DNA of 64,000 nucleotides, taken from contig JBDVKF010000049.1 in NCBI GenBank assembly GCA_039960995.1, forward strand, positions 1 to 64,000, read 5' to 3'. The stretch is from JABSSA01 sp039960995. Lineage in GTDB: Bacteria; Pseudomonadota; Alphaproteobacteria; Rhodobacterales; Rhodobacteraceae. This document shows positions 52,601 to 61,107 of the stretch, piece by piece (the stretch's first letter is position 1; each line of letters opens with the position of its first letter). The position numbers and the translations under genes were made by a program. The notes beneath the pieces are model-generated. The model had not been told where the DNA came from, searched no databases, and saw nothing but the letters and a program-made list of their open reading frames with translations.

Positions 52601-53905
52601 ATGTTTACCCACAGCGATCTTTCGCGCTTGCAAGCGCAGTCACTCAAAATGCAGGGTTTTATCCGGCAACAGACCTATTCGCCGGAAAACGAAAAGACTT
52701 TGCGCCGCTTTTCGTCCTGGGAGGTCAGCGAACTGATCCTCAAGGTCAATCAATCCACTTTGCGTGGACGGTTGGCGGCGGACCCGTCCCTGCCCCAAGG
52801 CATCGTCGAAGAAGATGGCCGACAGCGTTGGTTCAGCTTGGCCGAGATTAACGAACTGCGCCGCCGGATGCGCATCGGTAAACGCAGCTTGCAACCGCCC
52901 CGCCCTGCCAACAAACGCGCGATCCGCGCCGCGATTGCGAATTTCAAAGGGGGTGCTGGAAAATCCACGGTTGCCTTACACTTTGCCCATGCGGCGGCTT
53001 TGGATGGGTATCGCGTCTTGGCCGTCGATTTTGACCCCCAAGCCACACTAAGCCATTCCATGGGCCTCAGCGATGTTGCCGAAGAATACACCGTTTGGGG
53101 GATCATGGCGCGTGATCTGGCCGTCGAAACCGAACGGATGAATTCAGCGATGCAAGGGGCAGAAAGTGGGGCGTCATTGCCGCAGCGCCGCCTGCCCGCC
53201 GCCATTACCGAAATGGGTCTGTCAGGACTGCGTGCGAACGATTTCATTCGCCCGACCAATTGGCCGACAATCGACATCGTGCCCAGTTGTGCCAATGCGG
53301 CTTTTGTCGAATTCGCCTCGGCGCAATATCGGCATCTCAATCCGGAATGGTCGTTCTTTGCAGCCGTGTCGCGGTTTCTGGACGCCCTGCCCCCGGATGC
53401 ATACGACATCATCTTGTTCGACTGCCCGCCCGCAATTGGATACCAATCGATGAACGCTGTCTTTGCCGCGGACGTGCTTTATATCCCGTCTGGTCCGGGC
53501 TATTGGGAATACGATTCAACAACGTCCTTTATCGGTCAGCTGGCCGAAGCACTTGAGGATTTGGGCCGCTTTAACGGGCTTGTCCCCGCGGGGACAATGG
53601 GGTTGCCCAAAGCGTTTTTGGATCTGCGGTTTCTGCTGACCCGGTTCGAAACCGGCAATGAATTGCACCGCGCCATGCAAGCCGCCTTTCAAAAGGTGTT
53701 TGATGATCGCCTGACGGAACACCCCATCGAAATGACCCGTGCAGTTGAACAATCGGGGCGGTTCCTCAGTTCGATCTATGAGATCGATTACCGGGATATG
53801 ACCCGCGAAACCTGGCGACGGGCGCGCACGTCCTTTGATCGCGCCTATGACGAATTCAAAACAAACCTCGGAACCGCGTGGACCAAGTTGGAGGATGAGG
53901 CATGA
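52601..53905 (+). CDS. parA: RepA/ParA-type partition ATPase
   Basis: The 434-residue protein has an N-terminal helix-turn-helix-type DNA-binding part (about 35-100). The deviant Walker A motif FKGGAGKSTVALHFA lies near residue 115. VLAVDFDPQATLSHS supplies a Walker A' motif and IILFDCPPAIGYQ a Walker B. This layout and length match the RepA partition ATPases of Rhodobacterales plasmids. Its coding sequence contains a perfect copy of the 16-base palindrome (53581-53596). It overlaps parB by four bases. Confidence 0.92.
   Translation: MFTHSDLSRLQAQSLKMQGFIRQQTYSPENEKTLRRFSSWEVSELILKVNQSTLRGRLAADPSLPQGIVEEDGRQRWFSLAEINELRRRMRIGKRSLQPPRPANKRAIRAAIANFKGGAGKSTVALHFAHAAALDGYRVLAVDFDPQATLSHSMGLSDVAEEYTVWGIMARDLAVETERMNSAMQGAESGASLPQRRLPAAITEMGLSGLRANDFIRPTNWPTIDIVPSCANAAFVEFASAQYRHLNPEWSFFAAVSRFLDALPPDAYDIILFDCPPAIGYQSMNAVFAADVLYIPSGPGYWEYDSTTSFIGQLAEALEDLGRFNGLVPAGTMGLPKAFLDLRFLLTRFETGNELHRAMQAAFQKVFDDRLTEHPIEMTRAVEQSGRFLSSIYEIDYRDMTRETWRRARTSFDRAYDEFKTNLGTAWTKLEDEA
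53581..53596. promoter_or_regulatory. parS-like 16-bp palindrome inside parA
   Basis: A perfect copy of TGTCCCCGCGGGGACA within the parA coding sequence, encoding part of LVPAGTMGLPK. Two identical copies lie downstream of parB. Confidence 0.8.
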
Positions 53906-54984
53906 GCAAGCGCCGCGTATTTGATATCGACTTTGATCCCCAAGATGGCCAAGCTGCACCGGAAACGAAATCGATGGATGGACCACGGGTTCGCGATCTG
54001 GAACGGCGCGGGCCGATGGCCTCGGCGATCACGGAAAACGCGGCGGCGCTGTCAGAACGGCAAGGCACCGAAGCGGCAATTCGCGACGAGAATGATCGCT
54101 TGGCGCATGAATATGTTGCGCTGAAAAAGGACGGCGCGATTGTTGGTCGGGTGCTGGTCAATGAAATTCACCTGACCAAGCTGACCCGCGACAGATCAAA
54201 CGCCGTGGACCCAGAGTTGGACGAATTGAAAGCGTCCATTCGCGAGGTTGGGTTGTCCAATCCAATCCACGTGGAAGAGGTCAAACCGGGCTATTACGAA
54301 CTGATCCAAGGGTTTCGTCGTTGGTCCGCTTACAAGGGGTTGTTGGTCGAGACGGGGGATGACGCCTATGCCCGCATTCCGGCCGTGCTGGTGGCCAATG
54401 GGGCGGCGCTGGACCAGCTGTACCGCCGCATGGTCGATGAGAACCTTGTACGCAAAGATATCTCGTTTGCTGAGATGGCTAATCTGGCCACGCATTATGC
54501 CAGAGAGACGAAAGTCAATGTGCCCGATGCGGTGGATGCGTTGTTCGCATCAGCAGGTCGTCAGAAACGCAGCTATATCCGCCATTTTGCAGAGCTGTTG
54601 CGTAAGATTGGGCGCGAGTTGAAATACCCCGAAGTGATCCCACGCGCGTTGGGTTTGCGTTTGGAAAAGGCGCTGGAGGCAGACTCTAAGTTGGCTGCGC
54701 GGATCACAACGGTTTTGAATGGTCAGCCAGATCGCACGGCATCCGAAGAACTGGATGTGTTGTCCCAAGCGTTGGTCAAACAGGGTCCCGGAGCGTCGTC
54801 AAAAGGATCAACGGTCAAAGCCTCGGCCAAGCAAACCATTCGGTTGAACCGGCCACAAGGCGCGGTCAAAGCCAATGCGGCCCGTGGGAAAGTTGAGCTG
54901 CAGATGGACCGGGATTTCGGTGCAGTTGATCCACGCAAGCTGGAGTTGGCCGTGCGCGCGTTTCTTGAGCAGTTGGGTTTGTAA
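53902..54984 (+). CDS. parB: RepB/ParB-type partition protein
   Basis: The 360-residue protein has the ParB nuclease-like N-terminal domain, with DELKASIREVGLSNPIHVEEV and YYELIQGFRRWSAYKGL (the G-x-R-R arginine patch). A helix-turn-helix domain follows (RKDISFAEMANLATHYAR, and RQKRSYIRHFAELLRKIGRE). A C-terminal dimerisation part ends the protein. It would bind the 16-base palindromes around the operon. It starts within the parA stop codon. Confidence 0.92.
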   Translation: MSKRRVFDIDFDPQDGQAAPETKSMDGPRVRDLERRGPMASAITENAAALSERQGTEAAIRDENDRLAHEYVALKKDGAIVGRVLVNEIHLTKLTRDRSNAVDPELDELKASIREVGLSNPIHVEEVKPGYYELIQGFRRWSAYKGLLVETGDDAYARIPAVLVANGAALDQLYRRMVDENLVRKDISFAEMANLATHYARETKVNVPDAVDALFASAGRQKRSYIRHFAELLRKIGRELKYPEVIPRALGLRLEKALEADSKLAARITTVLNGQPDRTASEELDVLSQALVKQGPGASSKGSTVKASAKQTIRLNRPQGAVKANAARGKVELQMDRDFGAVDPRKLELAVRAFLEQLGL

Positions 54985-55016
54985 CGCAGTCGTGTCAGCG
55001 CTTGATGTCTTGAAAG

Positions 55017-55041
55017 AACCCGTCATTTTGGCGGGTTTTTT
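55017..55041 (+). terminator. Terminator after parB
   Basis: AACCCG pairs with CGGGTT and is followed by a T run (TTTTTTC). It lies about 30 bases after the parB stop codon. Confidence 0.85.
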
Positions 55042-55104
55042 CTTTGGTGATTAGAGGTGAGTTGGGTCACTCAAACATACCCTGTAATGGGGAAGGCCCC
55101 AAGC

Positions 55105-55120
55105 TGTCCCCGCGGGGACA
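55105..55120. promoter_or_regulatory. parS-like 16-bp palindrome
   Basis: A perfect TGTCCCCGCGGGGACA, identical to the copies at 53581 and 55230. It is the likely ParB binding site (centromere) of this replicon. Confidence 0.85.
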
Positions 55121-55229
55121 TAGCGGTGTTAGAACGCTGACGACTTGCATGAGGAAGAAAAGCGGGCGGGGATAGGGGCATCAACCCGCTGGACCTGACG
55201 GCAATCACTAGTCCCGTCAGACAACACTG

Positions 55230-55245
55230 TGTCCCCGCGGGGACA
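55230..55245. promoter_or_regulatory. parS-like 16-bp palindrome
   Basis: A perfect TGTCCCCGCGGGGACA, 125 bases from the previous copy. Confidence 0.85.
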
Positions 55246-55341
55246 TTATTGAGCTGGTGGAAGAATCAGCGTTGAGATGCCTGTTAAAATTAATATAATT
55301 CAATGGGTTAACTTGGCTAATCCGCTAGGCCAACCCAGAAT

Positions 55342-56691
55342 TCAGTTGATGTGCGCGCGGGCTGTGTCGGCCAAATCGGGTAGGCCGTTTTTATCGTACA
55401 CGCGGGCCAGCATCTTGTTCAGAGGAACGCCGCTTGGATCATATGTACGCCGCATTTCAAGCACTTGTTGGGCTTGGGGCATGCGATTGGCTTGCATCAA
55501 GGCGTCCAGATAAATCTGTTCAAACAAATCCCGTTGGGCGTGGCTGCCGCCGGCTTCTGACAGGCGGGGCAGGGCCTTGCCCAAAAAGCGGATTGAATCC
55601 TCCCAATCATGGGCGGCATGCGCGGCGATGCCGTGAGCGGCCCAGATGACCACATCGCGCCATACCGCGTGGTCGTGTTGGGTGTCGTCCTGCGCGCGGT
55701 CCTCGATCGCTTTCAGCAGGGCCTCGCCTTGTGTGCGTTGCGTGCGGTCCAGTGCGTAAAGATATTGCAAGGTCAGAAACGGGGAAACCGTGTCAGCGCC
55801 GCGTTTGGCCACATGATCCGCAACGTCCTGCCAGCGGTCTCCGACATTGACACCAGCGAATTCCATACGGGCCAGCAGGGACACCGCGTTGATCTGATCC
55901 TGGCTGTAGTCTTTCGACAACCCCCAGACGTGGGTGTCATAGGTGTTCAGCAAATCGTCGTTGCGCCCTTGGCTGATGTAGAACAATCCCAGATGCCACC
56001 AATTGTGGCTGTGCATAAAGCTGTTCAGGCCTGCCCAATGGTTGCTGACACCTTCCAAGAACGACGCGCCCTGATCGATATGTCCGCGCGTGAGGTGGAC
56101 ATGGGCCAGCGTGTGATGCGCCCAAGGTTCGCTTTCGTCAATGTCCAGCGCGCGTTCGGCGGCGGCCTGTGCGTGGTCCAGCAAGTGACATTCTTCGTAT
56201 CCAAATGACAGCATGCCATGGGTATAGGCGATGTCTTCGGCACCGTTCAGCGCTTTGGTTGCGACCCGCAGCATGGCTGGGAAATCGCCGATGTTGAATG
56301 TGTGGTACTGGGCCATTTTCAACGTCGCCATGTCACGCGGGTTTTCGGCCACGATGTCTTCACACAGGCGAATGACGCGGGGGATGTCACCGTCGACAAA
56401 GGCCTGCGCGCTAGCGATGATGGCCTGTTCGCGGGAACTGGTATTTGATCCTAACAGGCGGGCTTTGTCGATAAAGGGGCGTGCGAGTTTGGGGCCTGCG
56501 GGGCTTTCGATCATCATCATCAGCCACGCGGCATAGGCATGCACCAACGCGCATTCTGACGTCTTGGCGGTTTTGAGGATTTGCGTGGCCTTGGGGTGGA
56601 ACGAGATAAACCCGTGCACAAAGTCGTTGATGCCATCTATGTCGGCCGCATTCGCCCCGGTGACTGAGTTGCCATACAGATCATGTGTCAT
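55342..56691 (-). CDS. Tetratricopeptide repeat protein (TTC38-like)
   Basis: The 449-residue cytoplasmic protein consists of TPR-like helical pairs, for example HAQAAAERALDIDESEPWAH and DSIRFLGKALPRLSEAGG. The start MTHDLYGNSVTGANAADIDG and overall length recall the TTC38 family. The ATG at 56691 lies inside the end of the upstream hydrolase gene (11-base overlap), so the two are translationally coupled. Its role in this catabolic operon is unknown. A terminator was not evident before the parS sites. Confidence 0.75.
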   Translation of the reverse strand: MTHDLYGNSVTGANAADIDGINDFVHGFISFHPKATQILKTAKTSECALVHAYAAWLMMMIESPAGPKLARPFIDKARLLGSNTSSREQAIIASAQAFVDGDIPRVIRLCEDIVAENPRDMATLKMAQYHTFNIGDFPAMLRVATKALNGAEDIAYTHGMLSFGYEECHLLDHAQAAAERALDIDESEPWAHHTLAHVHLTRGHIDQGASFLEGVSNHWAGLNSFMHSHNWWHLGLFYISQGRNDDLLNTYDTHVWGLSKDYSQDQINAVSLLARMEFAGVNVGDRWQDVADHVAKRGADTVSPFLTLQYLYALDRTQRTQGEALLKAIEDRAQDDTQHDHAVWRDVVIWAAHGIAAHAAHDWEDSIRFLGKALPRLSEAGGSHAQRDLFEQIYLDALMQANRMPQAQQVLEMRRTYDPSGVPLNKMLARVYDKNGLPDLADTARAHIN

Positions 56692-57484
56692 TGGGGGCTT
56701 CCTTGAAAAAGGCGCGGATTTCGCGACTGACGGCTGTCGGGGCGTCCCAATGCAAGGAATGCCCGGACTGTTCGATGATTTTGATTTTAATGCCCTCAAG
56801 CGCTGTCTGGGCCTCGGTCAGGGGCAGCAAGAGGTCATTGCTGCCCAACAGGGCCTGCATGGGCACAGTAAGGGGTGGTCGAGCGGATGTGATATCCATG
56901 GCGCGTAAGGCGCTGAGCTGATGCGTCATGGCCTGCACGCTTTGCGCGTGGGGGTAGGCGAGGGATTGGGCGATTGCGGCCTCTAGCGCGTCTGGGGCGC
57001 TTTGGTACACGGCGTTTGAGAACAACCATGGGAAAAGGGCGCGCAACCATGTGTCGTTTGGCGCATCCGAATTGCGGATGGTGATCAGGGTTTCAAACAG
57101 CGCGATGTTGCGGTGGCTGATGCGGGGCGCTGTGCCCATGGTCATCAATGCGATGACGCGGTTTGGTGTGGTTTGGGCCATGTGCCACCCGATCATGCCG
57201 CCAAGGGAATGGCCCAGAACATAGGCGCGGTCATATCCAAGGTGATCCAGCAGTGCGCGGGTGTCCTGAGCCCAAAGATCAAACGAGCAGGGCGCATCCC
57301 ACGGCGTTGTGCGCCCGGTGCTGCGGTTGTCCGGGCGGATCAGGGTGAAATGCGGCTCCAATTCGGGAACAAGGGGTGCCCAACTGGCGCTGTCGGACAT
57401 AAACCCGGCAATCATCAAAAGCGGAGGGCCGGTGCCGGTCACTTCGTATTGCAGGGATATGTCTGGCAGGGGCAGGTCAGGCAT
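56681..57484 (-). CDS. Alpha/beta hydrolase
   Basis: The 267-residue enzyme has the nucleophile motif VLGHSLGGMIGWHMA (Ser near residue 92), an oxyanion-hole stretch PPLLMIAGFMSDS, and a C-terminal His in IEQSGHSLHWDAP. The ATG at 57484 overlaps the end of the upstream P1-peptidase gene by eight bases; the open frame extends upstream but inside that gene. It probably hydrolyses an ester or lactone intermediate of the operon substrate. Confidence 0.82.
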   Translation of the reverse strand: MPDLPLPDISLQYEVTGTGPPLLMIAGFMSDSASWAPLVPELEPHFTLIRPDNRSTGRTTPWDAPCSFDLWAQDTRALLDHLGYDRAYVLGHSLGGMIGWHMAQTTPNRVIALMTMGTAPRISHRNIALFETLITIRNSDAPNDTWLRALFPWLFSNAVYQSAPDALEAAIAQSLAYPHAQSVQAMTHQLSALRAMDITSARPPLTVPMQALLGSNDLLLPLTEAQTALEGIKIKIIEQSGHSLHWDAPTAVSREIRAFFKEAPNDT

Positions 57485-58472
57485 TGAACGTGCTCCAGCA
57501 GGGCAGCAGATCATTTGGATGGGGCGTTGCGTGATATACTCCGCGTGCGATTGCACGGCTAACGCATAGTGCGGCGGCATGGCCGATGATGGTCAGATCA
57601 GGGCCGGAAACTGGGCGATCCCCGTTGGATGCGGCAAAGATCAGGTCACCGTCTGCGGGGGAATGGGCGGGCAGGCAAGCGCGTGCGATGCCATCATGGG
57701 CTGCCCAAGCAACGCGTTGGCACTGCGATTTGTCCAGCAGGGCGTCGGTGGCCACGATTGCAATTGTTGTGTTTGCCCCTTCTGTCATGGCCGTTGCTTT
57801 CCGGCTGTCCAAATCGCGGCCAAGGCCTGCGTTTGGATCTGGCCCCAATCCGCCGAATTCCGCATCGATTTCAAAGGGTGCGGCCCAGAAATGGCGGTCT
57901 CCGGGGCTTGTGACGCTGCCCATTGGGTTTGCGGCGACCAGCGCGCCCACGGTGTGACCGGATGGCAAGACCAAAGAGGCGGACCCAAGCCCGCCTTTCA
58001 TCATTGCCGTCATGGCACCCGTGCCCGCACCACATGATCCAAGGTCAAAAGATGTGTTGGCGGCCTGAAACGCCGCGCGGCCCAAGTCGCGATAGGGGTT
58101 GTCGTGCCAATCTTGCGCGCCGCCTGACAACAGGTCAAAGATGATGGCACCGGGAACAATAGGCACGATTGCCGAACCAACTTGAAACCCGCGCCCGATT
58201 GCGCGCAACGCATCCGCCACGCCGGAACACGCATCAAGCCCATAGGCCGAACCACCTGACAGCACCAATGCATCAATTTGCGTGACGGATTTGTCAGGTT
58301 GCAGCAGGTCGGTTTCACGCGCACCCGGTGCGCCGCCCATAACGGCGACAGAGGCCGTAAATGGGTGGTCCGCCGTCAGAACCGTGGCCCCAGATTTCAA
58401 TGTTTGATCGGTGCCATGCCCCACACGCAAACCCGGTACATCGGTAATAAGGTTTTGCGGGCCAGGTTCCAT
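57477..58472 (-). CDS. P1-family peptidase / amidase (DmpA/NylC superfamily)
   Basis: The 331-residue protein belongs to the autoprocessing Ntn-like family of DmpA and NylC. The beginning ITDVPGLRVGHGTD, the segment LVLSGGSAYGLDACSGV, and the processing site GAN/TTIAIVATDALL (near residue 240) are visible. The expected cleavage between Asn and Thr would free an N-terminal Thr nucleophile, as in NylC. Members hydrolyse N-terminal beta-amino acids, D-esters or nylon oligomers. Adjacent oligopeptide-type transporter genes fit an imported amide or peptide substrate. The true substrate is unknown. Confidence 0.86.
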   Translation of the reverse strand: MEPGPQNLITDVPGLRVGHGTDQTLKSGATVLTADHPFTASVAVMGGAPGARETDLLQPDKSVTQIDALVLSGGSAYGLDACSGVADALRAIGRGFQVGSAIVPIVPGAIIFDLLSGGAQDWHDNPYRDLGRAAFQAANTSFDLGSCGAGTGAMTAMMKGGLGSASLVLPSGHTVGALVAANPMGSVTSPGDRHFWAAPFEIDAEFGGLGPDPNAGLGRDLDSRKATAMTEGANTTIAIVATDALLDKSQCQRVAWAAHDGIARACLPAHSPADGDLIFAASNGDRPVSGPDLTIIGHAAALCVSRAIARGVYHATPHPNDLLPCWSTFNA

Positions 58473-58505
58473 GGGGCGATGCCTTTTGATCAGAGTGTAG
58501 ATGGC

Positions 58506-58856
58506 TTAAATGCGCGGTTTGGGCGCGGCTGTTTCGGGATCGCCTGTGTTTGGCACGCCTTTGGGTTCGATCAGCAGGACTTTGCATTCATTGTCTGCGC
58601 GAGGGCGGTGCGTAACCTTGGCCGGAACAACAAACAACTCGCCCGCCTTGACGGTGTGGCTTGCACCATCAAGGTCCATGGTCATTTCGCCCTCGAGCAC
58701 CAAAAAGAAATCATCCGTATCGGGGTGGTCGTGAAACGGAAATTCGCCCTGAAATTTGACCACCATTACATCGTTGTTGTTGTAATCCGCGATCACATGC
58801 GGATTCCAATGGCTGCTAAATTGCCCTAGCTTTTCTGCCAGATTGATAGGCTTCAT
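58506..58856 (-). CDS. Cupin-domain protein
   Basis: The 116-residue protein is a single cupin barrel. The two conserved motifs are HDHPDTDDFFLVLEGEMTMD and GELFVVPAKVTHRPRAD. They provide metal-binding His and Glu residues. The ATG at 58856 overlaps the SDR stop as ATGA. The function is not specified by the fold; it may be an isomerase, dioxygenase or binding protein. Confidence 0.8.
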   Translation of the reverse strand: MKPINLAEKLGQFSSHWNPHVIADYNNNDVMVVKFQGEFPFHDHPDTDDFFLVLEGEMTMDLDGASHTVKAGELFVVPAKVTHRPRADNECKVLLIEPKGVPNTGDPETAAPKPRI

Positions 58857-59596
58857 ATGCAGCGCCCTCCGTCGACTTCCATGGCGACACCTGTGATCAT
58901 GTTGGCCCCGTCCGAGCACAAGAACGTGGCCGCAGCCCCCATGTCTTGTGGCGTTGAAAAACGGCCCATCGGAATGGTGGACAAGAATTTGGCGCGAATT
59001 TCGGGGGTGTCTTCGCCCATAAAGCTGGACAGCAGGGGCGTTTCTCCGGCGACAGGGCACAGGGCGTTGACGCGCACACCATGCGGGGCCAATTCGACGG
59101 CCATGGTTTTGGTTGCGGTGATCATCCAACCTTTGGAGGCGTTGTACCAATTCAGATTGGGGCGCGGGGATATCCCAGCGGTGGATGCAATGTTCAATAT
59201 CGCGCCTTTTCCAGCCGTCTTCATGTCGGGCACAAAGGCGCGTGCGGTTAGGTAAACCGACTTTCCATTCACGGCGAACACGCGGTCAAAGTCGTCTTCG
59301 CTGACGTCTTCAAGCGGGGTCGGCAGATGCGTAATACCGGCGTTGTTGACCAGAATGTCGGTGTCTCCGAATTCTGATTTGGCAAGCTCGGCCATCGCAT
59401 TGACGCTGTCGCCGCTGGACACATCGACTGTGCAGGGCACGCCGTTTACTTCGGCGGCAATGGCTTGCGCGGCGTCTGTGTTCAGATCGGCGACCATGAC
59501 GCGTGCGCCTTGATCGGCAAAGGCCCGTGCGATCCCGGCGCCAAAGCCGGATCCGGCACCGGTGACGATGGCGGTTTTGTCTTTTAGGTGCATCAC
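58853..59596 (-). CDS. Short-chain dehydrogenase/reductase
   Basis: The 247-residue enzyme has the NAD(P)-binding motif VTGAGSGFGAGIA near residue 15, VNNAGITHLP near 85 and the catalytic WYNASKGWM (YxxxK) near residue 150, with the catalytic Ser in NIASTAGIS. The Asp in MVADLNTDAAQ suggests NAD preference. The start may be one codon later (MM). It likely oxidises an alcohol group of the operon substrate. Confidence 0.88.
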   Translation of the reverse strand: MMHLKDKTAIVTGAGSGFGAGIARAFADQGARVMVADLNTDAAQAIAAEVNGVPCTVDVSSGDSVNAMAELAKSEFGDTDILVNNAGITHLPTPLEDVSEDDFDRVFAVNGKSVYLTARAFVPDMKTAGKGAILNIASTAGISPRPNLNWYNASKGWMITATKTMAVELAPHGVRVNALCPVAGETPLLSSFMGEDTPEIRAKFLSTIPMGRFSTPQDMGAAATFLCSDGANMITGVAMEVDGGRCI

Positions 59597-59653
59597 ATGG
59601 CCCTCCCGTGGCGTGACAGCAGAAGACGCGGCTTGGTGCGTGTGGTCAAGGTC

Positions 59654-61096
59654 TTAGCCATGAAAGGCGGCGACAGTTTTCAATTGCGAGAACCCATACA
59701 GCGCTTCGAACCCTTTTTCGCGTCCATGGCCGGATTTGCCGACGCCGCCAAAGGGCAATTCAACACCGCCGCCTGCGCCGTAATTGTTGATGAACACCTG
59801 ACCGGATCGCAATCCTTTGGCCATCCGCATTTGCCGCGCGCCGTCGCTGGTCCAGACGCTGGCGACGAGGCCGTAATCGGTGCTGTTGGCGATTTTGAGG
59901 GCGTCCGCTTCGTCAAAAAACAAGATGAGCGTTTGTACGGGGCCAAAGATTTCGTCGCGTGCTAGACTGTGATCGGGCGGGACATCGGCAAACAGGGTGG
60001 GCACCACATAGGCACCGGATTCTGGTGCGTCTTGCAGGGTGCCGGTGGCGGCGATGGTCAAATCGTGTCCCTGTTTCAGAAACCCGCGCACGATGTCCTG
60101 TTGGCGGGTGGAAATCAGAGGACCAACCCGCAAATCAGCCAATGCGGGGCCTGTTGTAAGGTTGGCATAGGCGTCGGACATGCGTTGCAGCACTTTGTCA
60201 TAGATGCCTTTTTGCACAAGGATACGCGAGGACGCCGAACAGGTTTGCCCTGCATTCTGGATGCCTGCGTTCACCAGAAAGGGCAGGGCGGCATCAAGGT
60301 CGGCGTCGTCAAACACGATTTGAGGGGATTTACCACCAAGCTCAAGCGTGACGGGCACAACATTGGCACCTGCGGCTTGTTGGACCAATGCGCCAGTGCG
60401 CACGGACCCTGTAAAGCTGATGTGGTGAATGCCGGGATGTGCGGCCAGTGCCACGCCTGCTTCGGCGCCAAGACCGGGCACGACGTTCAACGCGCCCTTT
60501 GGCAGGCCCGCATCCTGGGCAATGCGGGCAAAGGCCAGCGCGGTCAAACAGGCCTCTTCGGCGGGTTTCAGAACGCAAGCGTTGCCCATTGCCAGTGCCG
60601 CACCGACCGAACGCCCGATGATCTGCATCGGATAGTTCCACGGGACGATGTGGCCCGTCACCCCATGAGGTTCGCGCAACGTGTAAACGGTGTAGCCATC
60701 CAAATAGGGGATGGTTTCGCCCATGATTTTGTCTGCCGCACCACCGTAAAACTCCATGTAACGCGCCAAGGCGACGGCATCAGCACGGGCTTGGGTCAGG
60801 GGTTTGCCGACATCTTTGGCCTCGAGTTCTGCCAATTGATCGACATGGTCCAAGATCCGCTGGCCGATGCGCGTGAGTATGCGCCCCCGGTCCAGCGCAG
60901 ACATGCGGCCCCATTCGCCAGACCGGGCATTGTGGGCAGCCTTAACAGCAGCATCAATGTCCGCAGTGCTACCGCGTGCGATTTCCGCCAGTTGGCTGCC
61001 ATCGGACGGGTTGATCAGCTGCAATTTCTGTGACGGGGCCCGCCATGCGCCGCCAACCAGCATTTCAGCGGGATCAAACCAAAGAGCGTCAGACAT
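59654..61096 (-). CDS. NAD(P)-dependent aldehyde dehydrogenase
   Basis: The 480-residue enzyme has the catalytic Cys in QNAGQTCSASSR (near residue 290) and the catalytic Glu in VTLELGGKSPQ (near 255). FTGSVRTGALVQQAA and the cofactor region PWNYPMQIIGRSVG are typical. The substrate is not fixed by sequence; betaine-aldehyde-type relatives are the closest in style. It precedes the SDR gene by 57 bases. Confidence 0.9.
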   Translation of the reverse strand: MSDALWFDPAEMLVGGAWRAPSQKLQLINPSDGSQLAEIARGSTADIDAAVKAAHNARSGEWGRMSALDRGRILTRIGQRILDHVDQLAELEAKDVGKPLTQARADAVALARYMEFYGGAADKIMGETIPYLDGYTVYTLREPHGVTGHIVPWNYPMQIIGRSVGAALAMGNACVLKPAEEACLTALAFARIAQDAGLPKGALNVVPGLGAEAGVALAAHPGIHHISFTGSVRTGALVQQAAGANVVPVTLELGGKSPQIVFDDADLDAALPFLVNAGIQNAGQTCSASSRILVQKGIYDKVLQRMSDAYANLTTGPALADLRVGPLISTRQQDIVRGFLKQGHDLTIAATGTLQDAPESGAYVVPTLFADVPPDHSLARDEIFGPVQTLILFFDEADALKIANSTDYGLVASVWTSDGARQMRMAKGLRSGQVFINNYGAGGGVELPFGGVGKSGHGREKGFEALYGFSQLKTVAAFHG

Positions 61097-61107
61097 CAGC
61101 GTTTTCC

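Larger units (their letters stand above)
54985..55341. other. Intergenic region downstream of parB with two parS-like sites
   Basis: About 360 bases contain the parB terminator (55017-55041) and two perfect 16-base palindromes (55105-55120 and 55230-55245) 125 bases apart. No gene was found in the rest. Confidence 0.75.

Noticed and set aside
59969..61033. A 354-codon plus-strand open frame
   Set aside because: It is the antisense of the aldehyde dehydrogenase gene and shows no protein-like motif.
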